Positions 17,739 to 27,747 of a stretch of DNA of 64,000 bases are shown piece by piece. Position 1 is the first letter of the stretch. Every line of letters starts with the position of its first letter. Made by a program: the position numbers and the translations under genes. This DNA is from Acidobacteriota bacterium (GTDB lineage: Bacteria; Acidobacteriota; Terriglobia; Terriglobales; Acidobacteriaceae): the NCBI GenBank assembly GCA_013289795.1, contig JABCZH010000007.1, positions 1 through 64,000 of the forward strand. The letters run 5' to 3'. Below the pieces are notes generated by a model. That model did no database searches, was not told where the DNA came from, and was given only the letters and a program-made list of their open reading frames with translations.

Positions 17739-19172
17739 TTGGCCTACATACAGTTTCTAGGGGCTGCCGGAACCGTGACCGGCTCGAAACATTTGATTCA
17801 CAGCGGAACCGATTCCACCGGCAAGAACGGCTTCCAGGCGCTCATCGATTGCGGCATGTTTCAAGGGCTGAAGGAGTGGCGGGAGCGCAACTGGCAGGAT
17901 ACGCCCGTTCCCGCGCGTGAGATCGACGCGGTTGTCCTCACCCACGCCCACCTCGACCATTGTGGATGGATTCCGCGTCTGGTGAAAGAAGGCTTTCGCG
18001 GCCCCATCTATGCCACGCCTCCGACCATCGATCTGTGCGGCATCATCCTGACGGACTCCGGTCATCTGCAGGAAGAAGACGCGCGTTTTTACAACAAGCA
18101 CAAGAAGTCCAAACACGATCCTGCGCTTCCGCTGTACACGCTTGCGGAAGCACAGGACGCCTTGCAATATTTCCGGGCGGTGCAGTTTGAACAGGTGCAG
18201 CAGCTTTGTCCGCAGGTATCGTTTCGCTTGGTGCGGGCTGCGCACATTCTGGGATCGTCGATGGTGGAACTCTCGCTTCAAATCAACGGCCAGAGCCGCC
18301 GTCTTCTGTTTACGGGAGACATCGGCCGGGTCTGCGATCGGCAAATTGCTCCCGGGGAAGTAGTGTGTTCCGGGCCTACGGAAGGTGAGACGGCGGATGT
18401 ACTGGTGATGGAGTCCACCTACGGGAACCGGGAGCATCCGACGGACGATCCGCGTCCCAGGCTGGCGGAGGTGATTCGCCAAACCGTGCAGCGCGGCGGA
18501 AGCGTGGTGGTGCCTGCGTTCGCCGTCGAGAGAACCCAGAAGTTCCTGTTCATGCTGAAGCAATTGATGGAGTCGGGGCAAATTCCGAAGATCCCTGTGT
18601 ATTGCGACAGCCCCATGGCGATAAAGGCGGTCGAGATATTCATCAAGCATTCCGGGGAATACACCGACGAGACTCGCAAGCTGATCAGTCAGTATGGATC
18701 GCCGCTCCAGTGGCCCGGTTTTACTTTCGCCGTGACCTCGGAGGATTCGAAGAAGATCAATGATTCAAAGTATCCTTGCGTCATTGTGTCCTCGAGCGGC
18801 ATGGTGACGGGCGGGCGCATTCTGCACCATCTGGCACAGAGGCTGCCTGATCCGAGAAATGTGGTGATGTTCATTGGCTTTCAGGCGCCGGGAACGAGAG
18901 GCTTTATCATCAAGAGTGGAGCTCCGGAAGTGAAGATCTTCGGCGATATGGTTCCCATCCGCGCGCAGATCGCGGTGTTCGAGCAGTTCAGCGATCACGC
19001 GGACACGCCGGAATTGTTGAAATGGCTGCATACCTTTACTCAGAAGCCCGGCGTGACGTATTTGGTGCACGGAGAGCCTGCGGCGTCATCACAATTGAAG
19101 GATGCGATGACCAAGCAGCTGGGATGGAATGTGCAACTGGCGCAGTGGATGGAGAAAGTACAGATCGGTTAG
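17739..19172 (+). CDS. Beta-CASP metallo-beta-lactamase-fold ribonuclease (CPSF-like)
   Basis: A 477-aa enzyme of the archaeal/bacterial CPSF type. Zinc motif HAHLDH is at residues 69-74 and further ligands occur in LVRAAHILGS and FTGDIG. The beta-CASP insertion follows, with PAFAVERTQKFLF and SSSGMVTGGRILHHL. A C-terminal HAD-type motif FSDHAD completes the site. Members are RNA endo- or exonucleases in mRNA processing. The start is TTG 17739 with GGGAG five bases upstream. It is downstream of the peptidase homologue and just upstream of a DinB-like gene. Confidence 0.9.
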   Translation: MAYIQFLGAAGTVTGSKHLIHSGTDSTGKNGFQALIDCGMFQGLKEWRERNWQDTPVPAREIDAVVLTHAHLDHCGWIPRLVKEGFRGPIYATPPTIDLCGIILTDSGHLQEEDARFYNKHKKSKHDPALPLYTLAEAQDALQYFRAVQFEQVQQLCPQVSFRLVRAAHILGSSMVELSLQINGQSRRLLFTGDIGRVCDRQIAPGEVVCSGPTEGETADVLVMESTYGNREHPTDDPRPRLAEVIRQTVQRGGSVVVPAFAVERTQKFLFMLKQLMESGQIPKIPVYCDSPMAIKAVEIFIKHSGEYTDETRKLISQYGSPLQWPGFTFAVTSEDSKKINDSKYPCVIVSSSGMVTGGRILHHLAQRLPDPRNVVMFIGFQAPGTRGFIIKSGAPEVKIFGDMVPIRAQIAVFEQFSDHADTPELLKWLHTFTQKPGVTYLVHGEPAASSQLKDAMTKQLGWNVQLAQWMEKVQIG

Positions 19173-19185
19173 CGATGAGGTCCCT

Positions 19186-19668
19186 ATGACTGAAACAGAA
19201 CTGAAAAAGCATCTCGACCTGGCGGAGAAGAGTCCCAAGCAGATTGCGGCTGCGGTCTTAGGTCTGCCCGACAAAACCCTGCGCTATAAGCCAACGCCGG
19301 ACAAGTGGTGCATCCTGGAGATTCTGGCGCATCTGGCGGACATGGAGACGCTGTATGCCTACCGCATGCGGCAAATGCTGGCGGACAAAGATCCGGTGCT
19401 GGCGCCGATCGACCAGGATGCATGGGCGAAGAACCTGGGATATATGGAGTCGTCGCCTCCAGAGTTGGTCGCACTCTACGGATTGAATCGCCACGCGACT
19501 TTGCAGTTGTTGAGGCGGCTGAAGGCGGAAGACTTGAAGAAATCCGCACGTCATCCGGAGAAAGATCATCCCGTCACCGTTGCCGACTACGTGCAGATGA
19601 TGTCGAAGCATGGGCCGAACCATCTGGAGCAGATCGAGCGGTTGAAGAAGGCGGCGGGGAAGGCTTAA
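19186..19668 (+). CDS. DinB-like four-helix metalloprotein
   Basis: A 160-aa DinB/YfiT-type four-helix bundle. Conserved pieces are WCILEILAHLADMET, LNRHATLQLLRRL and SKHGPNHLEQIERL, which supply the three histidines that normally bind a divalent metal. These proteins include thiol transferases and many of unknown function. GAGG lies before ATG 19186, 13 bp after the ribonuclease stop, so the two may be co-transcribed. Its stop codon is inside a dispersed repeat. Confidence 0.85.
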   Translation: MTETELKKHLDLAEKSPKQIAAAVLGLPDKTLRYKPTPDKWCILEILAHLADMETLYAYRMRQMLADKDPVLAPIDQDAWAKNLGYMESSPPELVALYGLNRHATLQLLRRLKAEDLKKSARHPEKDHPVTVADYVQMMSKHGPNHLEQIERLKKAAGKA

Positions 19669-19735
19669 CCACAGGGGACACAGAGGTACACAGAGGAGCT
19701 TTCCTCAGTAAGACTGTGTGCCCTCTGTGGTTACC
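19666..19735. repeat. Inverted CCACAGAGG-type repeat between convergent genes
   Basis: AACCACAGGGGACACAGAGG at the left and its near reverse complement (ending TGTGTGCCCTCTGTGGTT) at the right form an imperfect hairpin. The left arm contains the DinB stop codon and the right arm the trpD stop codon. It could act as a bidirectional terminator, although no T-run follows. Confidence 0.7.
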
Positions 19736-20777
19736 GATCTTGCGTAAATCGCACCAAGGCCGCGAGTTTTGAAGCGGCTGCGCCCGAATCGATTGATGTT
19801 GCAGCCAGCGGTATCGCATGCGCCAGATGCTCAGCTCTTCCTGCCACCACCAGCGCTGCGGCGGCATTCAGTAGGACTACGTCACGCTTGGGAGAGTGCT
19901 GACCGCTTAGCACTTCACGGATAATTGCGGCGTTGGCGGCGCCATCTCCGCCTGCGATGTCCTCGAGCGAGGCACGCTTCATGCCGAATTCTTCTGGCGT
20001 GAGCTCGTAGGTTCGGACCGAACCGTTGTTTACTTCGGCAATGCGTGTGGGACCGGTGATGGTAATCTCGTCGAGCCCGTCGAGTCCGTGCACTACCATG
20101 ACACGGCGCAGACCGAGCATGCTGAGCGCTTCCGCCAATTTCTCCACCAGATCGACCGAGTAGACGCCCACGACCTGGGCGGTAGCATTAGCAGGATTCG
20201 TAAGTGGGCCGAGCAGATTGAAAACCGTGCGCAGGCGAAGCTCACGGCGGGCGGTTTGCACATGCTTCATGGCGGAATGCATTGCCGGGGCATAGAGAAA
20301 TGCAATGCCGATTTCGGCCAGACAAGCCGCCAATCGGTTTGCGGGCAAATCAATCTTGACGCCGAGAGCTTCCATCACATCGGCTGATCCGCATTTCGAA
20401 GTCACGCTGCGGTTGCCGTGCTTGGCCACGCGTACTCCGGCGCCGGCCACGACGAGGGCGGTTGCGGTCGAAATGTTGAAGGTACCGCTGGCGTCTCCGC
20501 CGGTACCGCAGGTGTCGACCAGGGCGTCGCGTCCGGTGCCGCTGACGTCCACGCTGGAATTCGACAACGGCAAGGGCGTGGCTGCGGCTCGAATCGCTTC
20601 CGCGAAACCGACAATCTCTTCGACCGTCTCGTTTTTCATGTGCAACGCAACGAGTAGGGCTGCAATTTGTGAGTCAGTGCATTTACCGCCGAGGATATCG
20701 GACATGACAGAGCGTGCTTCTTCGCGAGATAGAGACTCTCGCTGATTAGCGATGCGATGGAGGGCGTCGGTGATCAT
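19731..20777 (-). CDS. trpD: Anthranilate phosphoribosyltransferase
   Basis: A 348-aa enzyme that joins anthranilate to PRPP in tryptophan biosynthesis. The PRPP loop [11 protein letters not shown] (91-101), NIST (101-104) and KHGNRSVTS (119-127) are all present, as is the N-terminal helical domain. Its length is normal. It stands alone without other trp genes, a common dispersed arrangement in this group. The stop codon TAA is part of the adjacent inverted repeat. Confidence 0.96.
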   Translation of the reverse strand: MITDALHRIANQRESLSREEARSVMSDILGGKCTDSQIAALLVALHMKNETVEEIVGFAEAIRAAATPLPLSNSSVDVSGTGRDALVDTCGTGGDASGTFNISTATALVVAGAGVRVAKHGNRSVTSKCGSADVMEALGVKIDLPANRLAACLAEIGIAFLYAPAMHSAMKHVQTARRELRLRTVFNLLGPLTNPANATAQVVGVYSVDLVEKLAEALSMLGLRRVMVVHGLDGLDEITITGPTRIAEVNNGSVRTYELTPEEFGMKRASLEDIAGGDGAANAAIIREVLSGQHSPKRDVVLLNAAAALVVAGRAEHLAHAIPLAATSIDSGAAASKLAALVRFTQDR

Positions 20778-20817
20778 CGAAGCAGCTCTAGGTTAGCATC
20801 CCACTCATCCAAAGCTT

Positions 20818-20890
20818 AAAACGCAGAGAACGCTGAGAACGGCCGCGGAGTTCGCGGAGAAAGGCTTAACCACAGGGGGCACCGAGGGAA
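20818..20890. repeat. Dispersed CGCAGAGAACGC / CCACAGGGGGC repeat copy
   Basis: Contains ACGCAGAGAACGCTGAGAACG, then CGCGGAGTTCGCGGAGAAAG, then GGCTTAACCACAGGGGGCAC. The last part repeats the junction seen at 19663-19680 and 29958-29975. It occupies most of the gap between trpD and sucC. The remaining bases up to 21015 probably hold the sucC promoter. Confidence 0.65.
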
Positions 20891-21015
20891 GAATTTACGG
20901 TCTATGTGCGTTTTGTTTGCCCTATCCCAGGCGCTTCTATAGAATCAATTGTTTGCAGCCCGCAGTTAAGCCGCGAGCGAAGTCCTGCCGATCATAAAGC
21001 TAAACGAGAATCATT

Positions 21016-22188
21016 ATGAAGATTCATGAATACCAGGGCAAAGCCATCTTGAAAAAGTATGGCGTCGCTGTGCCCCGAGGCGAGATGGCGGAAACCCGGG
21101 AACAGGCGCAGGCTGCGGCCAAGGCACTGTTCGATGCTGGGGCTACCGGCGTGGTGGTTAAAGCCCAGATTCACGCTGGCGGCCGGGGCAAGGGCGGGGG
21201 CGTCAAGATTGCGAAGTCGGTCGAGGAGGCAGCCGAACTCGCAGGCAAGATTCTGGGGATGACGCTAATTACCCACCAGACTGGGCCTGAAGGCCGGGTG
21301 GTGCGACGACTGCTGATCGAAGAAACGCTGCCAATCGAGAAAGAGCTTTATCTTGGGATCGTGATTGACCGAGTCGAAGCTCGGTCGGTGTTTATGGCGT
21401 CGGCGGCGGGCGGGATGGAGATTGAGCAGGTGGCGGCGGAGAATCCCGACGCCATCCTGAAAGAATACATTCAGCCGGGGATGGGGCTGGAGGCGTTCCA
21501 GGCGCGCAAGTTGGCGTTCAAGCTGGGCCTGAAGCCTCAACAGATCAACGAAGCTGTGCGTTTCATGACCGGGCTCTATCGCGCGTTTCAGGAGACTGAT
21601 GCCTCGTTGTGCGAGATCAATCCTTTTGTGAGTTGCAGCGACGGCCGGCTGTTCGCGCTGGATGCCAAGATGACTTTTGACGACAACGCGCTCTTCCGGC
21701 ATCCGGATATCAAGGAACTGCGTGACATTACCGAGGAAGATCCGCTGGAAGTCGAAGCTTCGAAGTACAGCCTGAATTACATCAAGCTCGACGGGAACGT
21801 GGGGTGCATGGTGAACGGTGCCGGATTGGCGATGGCTACGATGGACATCATCAAGTATGCCGGTGGAATGCCAGCAAACTTTCTTGATGTGGGCGGAGGG
21901 GCTAACGCCGAACAGGTGGCACATGCGTTTGAAATCCTGCTGAGCGACAAGAATGTGAAGGCGGTGCTGATCAATATTTTTGGCGGCATCTTGCGAGTGG
22001 ACACGCTGGCCAAAGGCGTGGTGGAAGCCGCGACCAAAACGAAGATTCAGCTTCCCATCGTGTTGCGTCTGGAAGGCACGAATGTGGAAGCGGGACGCGA
22101 GATCTTGCAGCAGTCGGGGTTGAATTTTATCGTGGCGGCGACGATGAAGGATGCGGCCGAGAAAGTGGTTGCGGCGGCGAAGGGATAA
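21016..22188 (+). CDS. sucC: Succinyl-CoA synthetase, beta subunit
   Basis: A 390-aa ATP-grasp protein, the nucleotide- and succinate-binding subunit of the TCA-cycle enzyme. The start [17 protein letters not shown], the lysine-rich [10 protein letters not shown] loop, the metal-binding CEINPFV region and the C-terminal GGGANAEQV / INIFGGILR segments are all typical. It is directly followed by sucD. The gene is complete and ordinary. Confidence 0.97.
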   Translation: MKIHEYQGKAILKKYGVAVPRGEMAETREQAQAAAKALFDAGATGVVVKAQIHAGGRGKGGGVKIAKSVEEAAELAGKILGMTLITHQTGPEGRVVRRLLIEETLPIEKELYLGIVIDRVEARSVFMASAAGGMEIEQVAAENPDAILKEYIQPGMGLEAFQARKLAFKLGLKPQQINEAVRFMTGLYRAFQETDASLCEINPFVSCSDGRLFALDAKMTFDDNALFRHPDIKELRDITEEDPLEVEASKYSLNYIKLDGNVGCMVNGAGLAMATMDIIKYAGGMPANFLDVGGGANAEQVAHAFEILLSDKNVKAVLINIFGGILRVDTLAKGVVEAATKTKIQLPIVLRLEGTNVEAGREILQQSGLNFIVAATMKDAAEKVVAAAKG

Positions 22189-22193
22189 TTACC

Positions 22194-22215
22194 GAGACGT
22201 AGCATGCTGCGTCTC
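22194..22215. repeat. Palindromic GAGACG-AGCATGCT-CGTCTC element between sucC and sucD
   Basis: A 22-bp near-perfect palindrome: GAGACG, T, AGCATGCT, G, CGTCTC, with only the T/G pair not matching. It occupies most of the short sucC-sucD gap. It resembles small dispersed palindromes found in many bacterial genomes and could fold in the transcript between the two cistrons. Confidence 0.65.
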
Positions 22216-22233
22216 TACGGAAGAAAGAAATTC

Positions 22234-23118
22234 ATGAGCATTCTGGTAGATAAATCGACGCGAGTGCTGGTGCAGGGGCTAACCGGGCGTGAGGGGACCT
22301 TTCACGCCAAGGGATGCGCTGAGTACGGAACCAAGATTGTTGGCGGAGTGACGCCGGGGAAGGGCGGCACGACTCACGAAGGCTGGCCGGTCTTCAATAG
22401 CGTGCAGGAAGCGGTCGATAAGACCGGTGCCGATGCGTCGATGATCTTTGTGCCGCCGCCGTTTGCGGCTGATGCCATCATGGAAGCTGCCGACGCGGAG
22501 ATCGAGTTGATTGTTTGCATCACCGAAGGCGTTCCTACGCTCGACATGGTGCGGGCGTGGGAATTCTTGCAGACCCGGCGATCGCGGCTGATCGGACCCA
22601 ATTGTCCGGGGATTATTTCTCCCGGCAAGTGCAAGATCGGAATTATGCCGGGACGCATTCATCAGGAAGGTCCGGTTGGAATCGTTTCACGGTCCGGCAC
22701 ATTGACCTACGAAGCGGTCTATCAACTGACCACGCGCAACATTGGGCAATCAACCGCGATCGGAATCGGCGGAGACCCGATTATCGGGACGAATTTTCTG
22801 GATGCGCTCGAACTGTTCAACAAAGATCCGCAAACCGAAGTGGTCGTGATGATCGGGGAAATCGGTGGAAACGCGGAAGAAACTGCTGCGGAATACGTGA
22901 AGGCGCGGATGAAAAAGCCGGTAGTGGGATTCATCGCCGGACAAACCGCGCCTCCGGGACGCAGAATGGGCCATGCCGGCGCCATTATTTCCGGGGGCAA
23001 GGGGACTGCGGCGGAGAAGATCAAAGCCATGGAAGCAGCCGGAATTCGGGTGGCCAAATCACCGGCGGACATCTGTGAGACCGTAGTGGCCGCGATGGGA
23101 GCTGCCGCCAGAGCGTAA
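22234..23118 (+). CDS. sucD: Succinyl-CoA synthetase, alpha subunit
   Basis: A 294-aa protein with the CoA-binding Rossmann domain ([26 protein letters not shown]) and the ligase domain carrying the phospho-histidine H247 in [12 protein letters not shown]. It pairs with SucC to make succinyl-CoA synthetase. ATG 22234 matches the family start ([11 protein letters not shown]); an in-frame ATG ten codons upstream lies in the palindrome and is not favoured. Confidence 0.96.
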   Translation: MSILVDKSTRVLVQGLTGREGTFHAKGCAEYGTKIVGGVTPGKGGTTHEGWPVFNSVQEAVDKTGADASMIFVPPPFAADAIMEAADAEIELIVCITEGVPTLDMVRAWEFLQTRRSRLIGPNCPGIISPGKCKIGIMPGRIHQEGPVGIVSRSGTLTYEAVYQLTTRNIGQSTAIGIGGDPIIGTNFLDALELFNKDPQTEVVVMIGEIGGNAEETAAEYVKARMKKPVVGFIAGQTAPPGRRMGHAGAIISGGKGTAAEKIKAMEAAGIRVAKSPADICETVVAAMGAAARA

Positions 23119-23185
23119 TAACGCCGCTTTCAAGATATTCAGAAGTTTAGCCAACGACGGACGACCAAGGACGAACCACGAAATC

Positions 23186-23611
23186 ATGAAAACCCTGCAA
23201 CGTACTTTTACCATTGTTAAACCTGACGCGGTGGCCAAGAATGCCATTGGCGACATTATTGAGCAGTTCGAGAAGAATGGTTTCCGCATTCTGGCCATGA
23301 AGATGCTGGAAATTTCCAAGCATCAGGCGGAGCAGTTCTACGCTGTTCACGCGAACCGGCCGTTTTACAATTCGCTGACCGATTTCATGTCGAGCGGGCC
23401 GATCGTCGTACTTGCGCTGGAAAAAGAAAACGCCATTGCCGACCTGCGCAAGCTCATGGGAGCGACCAACCCGGCCCAGGCCGAGGAAGGAACCATCCGC
23501 AAGAAGTGGGCGACCAACATCGAGCACAATGCGATCCATGGTTCGGACGGCGACGACACCGCCCGCTTCGAATTGAGCTACTTTTTTGCGGGATACGAAC
23601 TGGCACAATAG
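23186..23611 (+). CDS. ndk: Nucleoside diphosphate kinase
   Basis: A 141-aa enzyme that transfers the gamma phosphate from ATP to NDPs. The phospho-acceptor H118 is in NAIHGSD, and the start [13 protein letters not shown] and the [11 protein letters not shown] loop are typical. It follows sucD by 67 bp in the same direction, in keeping with the ability of succinyl-CoA synthetase and Ndk to act together, and probably belongs to the same transcript. Confidence 0.97.
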   Translation: MKTLQRTFTIVKPDAVAKNAIGDIIEQFEKNGFRILAMKMLEISKHQAEQFYAVHANRPFYNSLTDFMSSGPIVVLALEKENAIADLRKLMGATNPAQAEEGTIRKKWATNIEHNAIHGSDGDDTARFELSYFFAGYELAQ

Positions 23612-23619
23612 GAGACTTC

Positions 23620-23808
23620 ATGCCCTTGGTTCAGATCACGATGCTCAGCGGACGCACGGTGGAGCAGAAGCGAAAACTCGCGCAGCGGATCACCGACGTC
23701 ATGGTGGAAGAAGCTCGAGCCCAACGGGAAGCCGTCGTGGTGACGTTTCAGGAAGTGTCGAAAGAGAGCTACGCTTCCGGCGGCGTGCTGATCGCGGACA
23801 AGAAGTAA
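23620..23808 (+). CDS. 4-oxalocrotonate tautomerase-family protein
   Basis: A 62-aa protein, the canonical length of this family. The catalytic proline is P2 (MPLVQITM), exposed after removal of the initiator methionine, and the amphipathic helix KRKLAQRITDVMVEE follows. GGAGA lies four bases before ATG 23620, nine bases after the ndk stop. Members tautomerise or hydrate small keto acids; the substrate here is unknown. Confidence 0.88.
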   Translation: MPLVQITMLSGRTVEQKRKLAQRITDVMVEEARAQREAVVVTFQEVSKESYASGGVLIADKK

Positions 23809-23811
23809 TGC

Positions 23812-24099
23812 TCACCCCAGGGGTTCGTACAACTGCCCTTCCACGCGGTCGCCGACCCGGGGCAACTCCTTCTTAACATATTGCAGGAAGTGCGGCGAGG
23901 CACGATGGGCTTCGAGCGCGGCATCGTCTTTGTATTGCTCGTAAATGAAGAAGCGGCGCGGCTCGGTCTTGTGCCGGTGAACCTGGAACATGACGCAACC
24001 AGGCTCTTTGCGGGATTCCTCAGTGAGTTTCGTAAACAGGCTGGCCACGTCAGATTCGTGACCCAGCTTCGCCATCCACGTCACAGCCAGAACGACCAT
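23812..24099 (-). CDS. Antibiotic-biosynthesis-monooxygenase (ABM) domain protein
   Basis: A 95-aa dimeric ferredoxin-like fold protein of the YgiN/quinol-monooxygenase type: VVLAVTWMAKLGHESDVASLF, EPGCVMFQVHRHK, FFIYEQYKDDAALEAHRASPHF. ATG 24099 with GGAG six bases upstream is the start. Its ribosome site and first codons are part of a 26-bp direct repeat; an identical copy lies directly after purA. This suggests the gene originally followed purA by 14 bp, before a SIR2-like gene was inserted between them. Confidence 0.85.
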   Translation of the reverse strand: MVVLAVTWMAKLGHESDVASLFTKLTEESRKEPGCVMFQVHRHKTEPRRFFIYEQYKDDAALEAHRASPHFLQYVKKELPRVGDRVEGQLYEPLG

Positions 24100-24116
24100 C
24101 GCTTGCTCCGTCCTCA
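24091..24116. repeat. 26-bp direct repeat, left copy
   Basis: Identical over 26 bp to 25191-25216. The left part covers codons 1-3 of the ABM gene and its ribosome site; its last three bases (TCA) form the stop codon of the SIR2-like gene on the minus strand. The flanking bases differ on both sides, so the identity ends sharply. Confidence 0.95.
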
Positions 24117-25145
24117 CGAATACTGGTACGAGTTGTACAGTCCAAGTTCGGACGCCACGGCCCTTGGCGTTGTTAGCCCGTATATCGAATCCTCAAACCT
24201 CTGGTCATAATGCACGACGCTCGAGCCAAATACGTCATGGAAACCACTCAGGTTTGTTGCTGTGCGAGTATAGATCTCAACAAGCTTTCCTCGTCCGCAT
24301 TCCCGGAAGAAGTCTCTGGTCTTCTCGTCGTACCTAGGCATCGAATAACCGATGAACACCAGCATCTCGCGCTGCGCAACGACCCTCTCGACGTCGTCCC
24401 AGATTAACTTAAGGCTGTGGTCCTCGTCGATGGACTCCTTGTCGCCGGGGAAAAGCATCCAGCGCGTTTCGTTAATGTCGTCCTGCCTAAAAGGGTTAGC
24501 AAAGGGATTCAGAGAATCGTATGCAAGCTGACTGTCGGGGCCTATCGGCGTCCAGCCGCCGTAGGGACTCACTAGGCCGCGGCGTGTGTGGTCGCTCCAA
24601 TTGATCGATCCGTGTGGTTTCAAAACGGGGACGAGGTCGTTGCGGGGCAGACCGGTGGCTGAGTACTGGAGGCCGTAGGTGAAATTCGCTCCGCTTTGTT
24701 CTACCGAAAGCTCGGCGACCAGGTCCCAGTTAAATGTGACTACCGCGTTGCTGAGACCCACTGTTGTGCGATTTACCCATTCCGCAAAATTCTGGTAGCA
24801 AGCCGGCAGGTTCGAAATTGCATTCTGCCTGTGCCAAAACTCACGGCCGCAGGCGGTCTTTAGGGCCCTCAGAGTATCAATCGCAGGATGACGGTCATTT
24901 GTAGCCGCCCGCTTGAGGGCAATCAGAAGCTCTTCTAACCCAAGTCTGCCGTGGTCCTTCACATGGTTTAGACCTTGGTTGAACCGGCCGTTGTCTTGGT
25001 GGTACCGAGGCAAGTGCTCATGCTCGATCCGACCGGCGACGATACCCCGCAGATCCCGCGTCAGCGGAAGCCCCGCCGCAACGGAAAAGCCAGCACCAAG
25101 GACGAAGGTCCTAGTGACGCCTGGATCTCGCAGGTCGCGCCGCAT
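24114..25145 (-). CDS. SIR2-like NAD-binding protein, probable defence or effector gene
   Basis: A 343-aa SIR2-like (SIR2_2 type) protein. The NAD loop is FVLGAGFSVAAGLPLTRDL (G17-S21), the catalytic asparagine region is TFNWD (N139, D141), the histidine is H178 in LKPHGSINW, and GYSMPRYDE completes the fold. Related domains in bacterial antiphage proteins (ThsA, DSR) hydrolyse NAD. No second effector or sensor domain is visible. The gene fills a 1.1-kb insert bounded by 26-bp direct repeats, so it was acquired recently between purA and the ABM gene. Its stop codon comes from the left repeat, and a short leader frame ends just before its start. Confidence 0.82.
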   Translation of the reverse strand: MRRDLRDPGVTRTFVLGAGFSVAAGLPLTRDLRGIVAGRIEHEHLPRYHQDNGRFNQGLNHVKDHGRLGLEELLIALKRAATNDRHPAIDTLRALKTACGREFWHRQNAISNLPACYQNFAEWVNRTTVGLSNAVVTFNWDLVAELSVEQSGANFTYGLQYSATGLPRNDLVPVLKPHGSINWSDHTRRGLVSPYGGWTPIGPDSQLAYDSLNPFANPFRQDDINETRWMLFPGDKESIDEDHSLKLIWDDVERVVAQREMLVFIGYSMPRYDEKTRDFFRECGRGKLVEIYTRTATNLSGFHDVFGSSVVHYDQRFEDSIYGLTTPRAVASELGLYNSYQYS

Positions 25146-25148
25146 GGC

Positions 25149-25199
25149 TTACCGCTCCGCCTCCGTCGTACAGCGTGCATTCGCTCTCACAACGACCAT
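25149..25199 (-). other. Possible 16-codon leader ORF created by the insertion
   Basis: The right repeat brings the ABM ribosome site and ATG (25199) next to insert DNA, which gives the frame MVVVRANARCTTEAER and a TAA stop three bases before the SIR2-like ATG. Ribosomes leaving purA could be passed on to the SIR2-like gene. This is inference from spacing only. Confidence 0.3.
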
Positions 25200-25213
25200 C
25201 GCTTGCTCCGTCC

Positions 25214-25216
<3 letters not shown>
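25191..25216. repeat. 26-bp direct repeat, right copy
   Basis: Second copy of the repeat at 24091-24116, 1,100 bp away. Its last three bases form the purA stop codon, and it carries an orphan copy of the ABM ribosome binding site and first three codons. Confidence 0.95.
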
Positions 25217-26560
<1,344 letters not shown>

Positions 26561-26774
26561 ATGCCAGCTCCACCGAACTGATTCGCGCGGCCGACCCGGG
26601 CCGCAAATGCGGGGTCGCACACACTCGTTGCCCGCGCCAACGACCAAATGCTGAATTACAAGGATTTACGCGCCGCAGAGGTGTACTTGCAATGATAACC
26701 CGCCGGGAAGACGATGGGCAATCGAAACCTCGGTGGCGCTGAAGCGCAATGCCCGGAGCTTGTAAACTACCTCC

Positions 26775-27647
26775 ATGCCGGAACTCCCTGAAGTTGAAAC
26801 CATTGCCCGCGGCCTCGACAGCCGGGTTGCTGGTGATGTGATCGAGTCGGTCTGGCTGGGATCGAAGCCGGAGCCGCTGAAGTCGCCGGCGAGAGAGATC
26901 GTGGCGACGCTTGAGTCGAAACGTATTGCCGGGGTACGGCGGGTGGGCAAGCATATTGTGTTCGATCTGGAAAATGGAGGGCGGGCGTCGACCAAGAAGG
27001 CCAGAGTCGGACACAGAACCGCACGGGCGCGGACGCCCGCGCCTACATTAACCAGAGCTCAGTGGATTGTGCATCTGGGGATGACTGGACGCGTGCTGGT
27101 GTGTCCGCCTGATGAGGAAATCGCCAAGCACACGCACGCCATCGCAAGGCTGAGATCGGGAAGGGAACTGCGATTCGTTGATCCGCGGCGCTTTGGGCGG
27201 TTGAGCGTTGCGAGTGGTTTCCAGGCGCCGGGATCTGAGCCGCTGAAAGTCGACTTGGCAAGTTTCTTAGGCTTGTTTCGTGGCCGCAAGACGCCGATTA
27301 AGAGCGCCCTCCTGAATCAGAGGCTTTTGAGCGGCGTGGGAAATATCTATGCTGACGAATCGCTTTTTCGGGCGCGAGTCAGGCCGCGGCGGCGGGCGTC
27401 TTCTCTCACACGGGACGAACTCGGCCGGTTGTACCGGACGGTTCAGGAAGTCCTGAAGGAAGCGATCGCTCTGGGAGGTTCCTCAATTTCCGACTATGTG
27501 GATTCCGACGGGGAAGAAGGTTTTTTCCAATTGCAACACCGCGTTTATGGACGGGAAGGTGAACCTTGTCTGGCCTGCCGAACGCCGGTCAAGCGGGTTG
27601 TGATTGCCGGGCGCAGCGCCCACTATTGCCCGAAATGCCAGAGATAA
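26775..27647 (+). CDS. mutM: Formamidopyrimidine-DNA glycosylase with in-frame insertion
   Basis: A 290-aa base-excision repair enzyme. The nucleophile P2 and E3 (MPELPEVET), K59, the helix-two-turn-helix with NQRLLSGVGNIYADE and the C-terminal zinc finger (CLAC...CPKC) are all present. Residues about 69-95 are extra compared with normal family members, between IVFDLENG and QWIVHLGMTG. This Arg/Ala/Thr-rich stretch is encoded by DNA containing a CGGGCG / CGCCCG hairpin and lies on a surface loop, so the enzyme is probably still active. Confidence 0.93.
   Translation: MPELPEVETIARGLDSRVAGDVIESVWLGSKPEPLKSPAREIVATLESKRIAGVRRVGKHIVFDLENGGRASTKKARVGHRTARARTPAPTLTRAQWIVHLGMTGRVLVCPPDEEIAKHTHAIARLRSGRELRFVDPRRFGRLSVASGFQAPGSEPLKVDLASFLGLFRGRKTPIKSALLNQRLLSGVGNIYADESLFRARVRPRRRASSLTRDELGRLYRTVQEVLKEAIALGGSSISDYVDSDGEEGFFQLQHRVYGREGEPCLACRTPVKRVVIAGRSAHYCPKCQR
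26979..27059 (+). repeat. Palindromic insertion inside mutM
   Basis: About 80 bp that have no counterpart in ordinary mutM genes. They include a six-base-pair hairpin CGGGCG-CGGA-CGCCCG at 27024-27039, flanked by a further CGCGCC. The insertion keeps the reading frame. It looks like a dispersed palindromic element, comparable to in-frame RPE elements in other bacteria. Confidence 0.6.
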
Positions 27648-27747
27648 TCCGGTGAGGTAAGTCTTGTAGACGACGCCGGAAACGATTTAATTGGCAATCT
27701 ATCATCGACAGCGGCAACTTCCAGTGGTACTCTGACGGCTCTTGCTC

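Noticed and set aside
17757-18650. 297-codon minus-strand frame
   Set aside because: It is antisense to the beta-CASP nuclease, whose motifs are complete.
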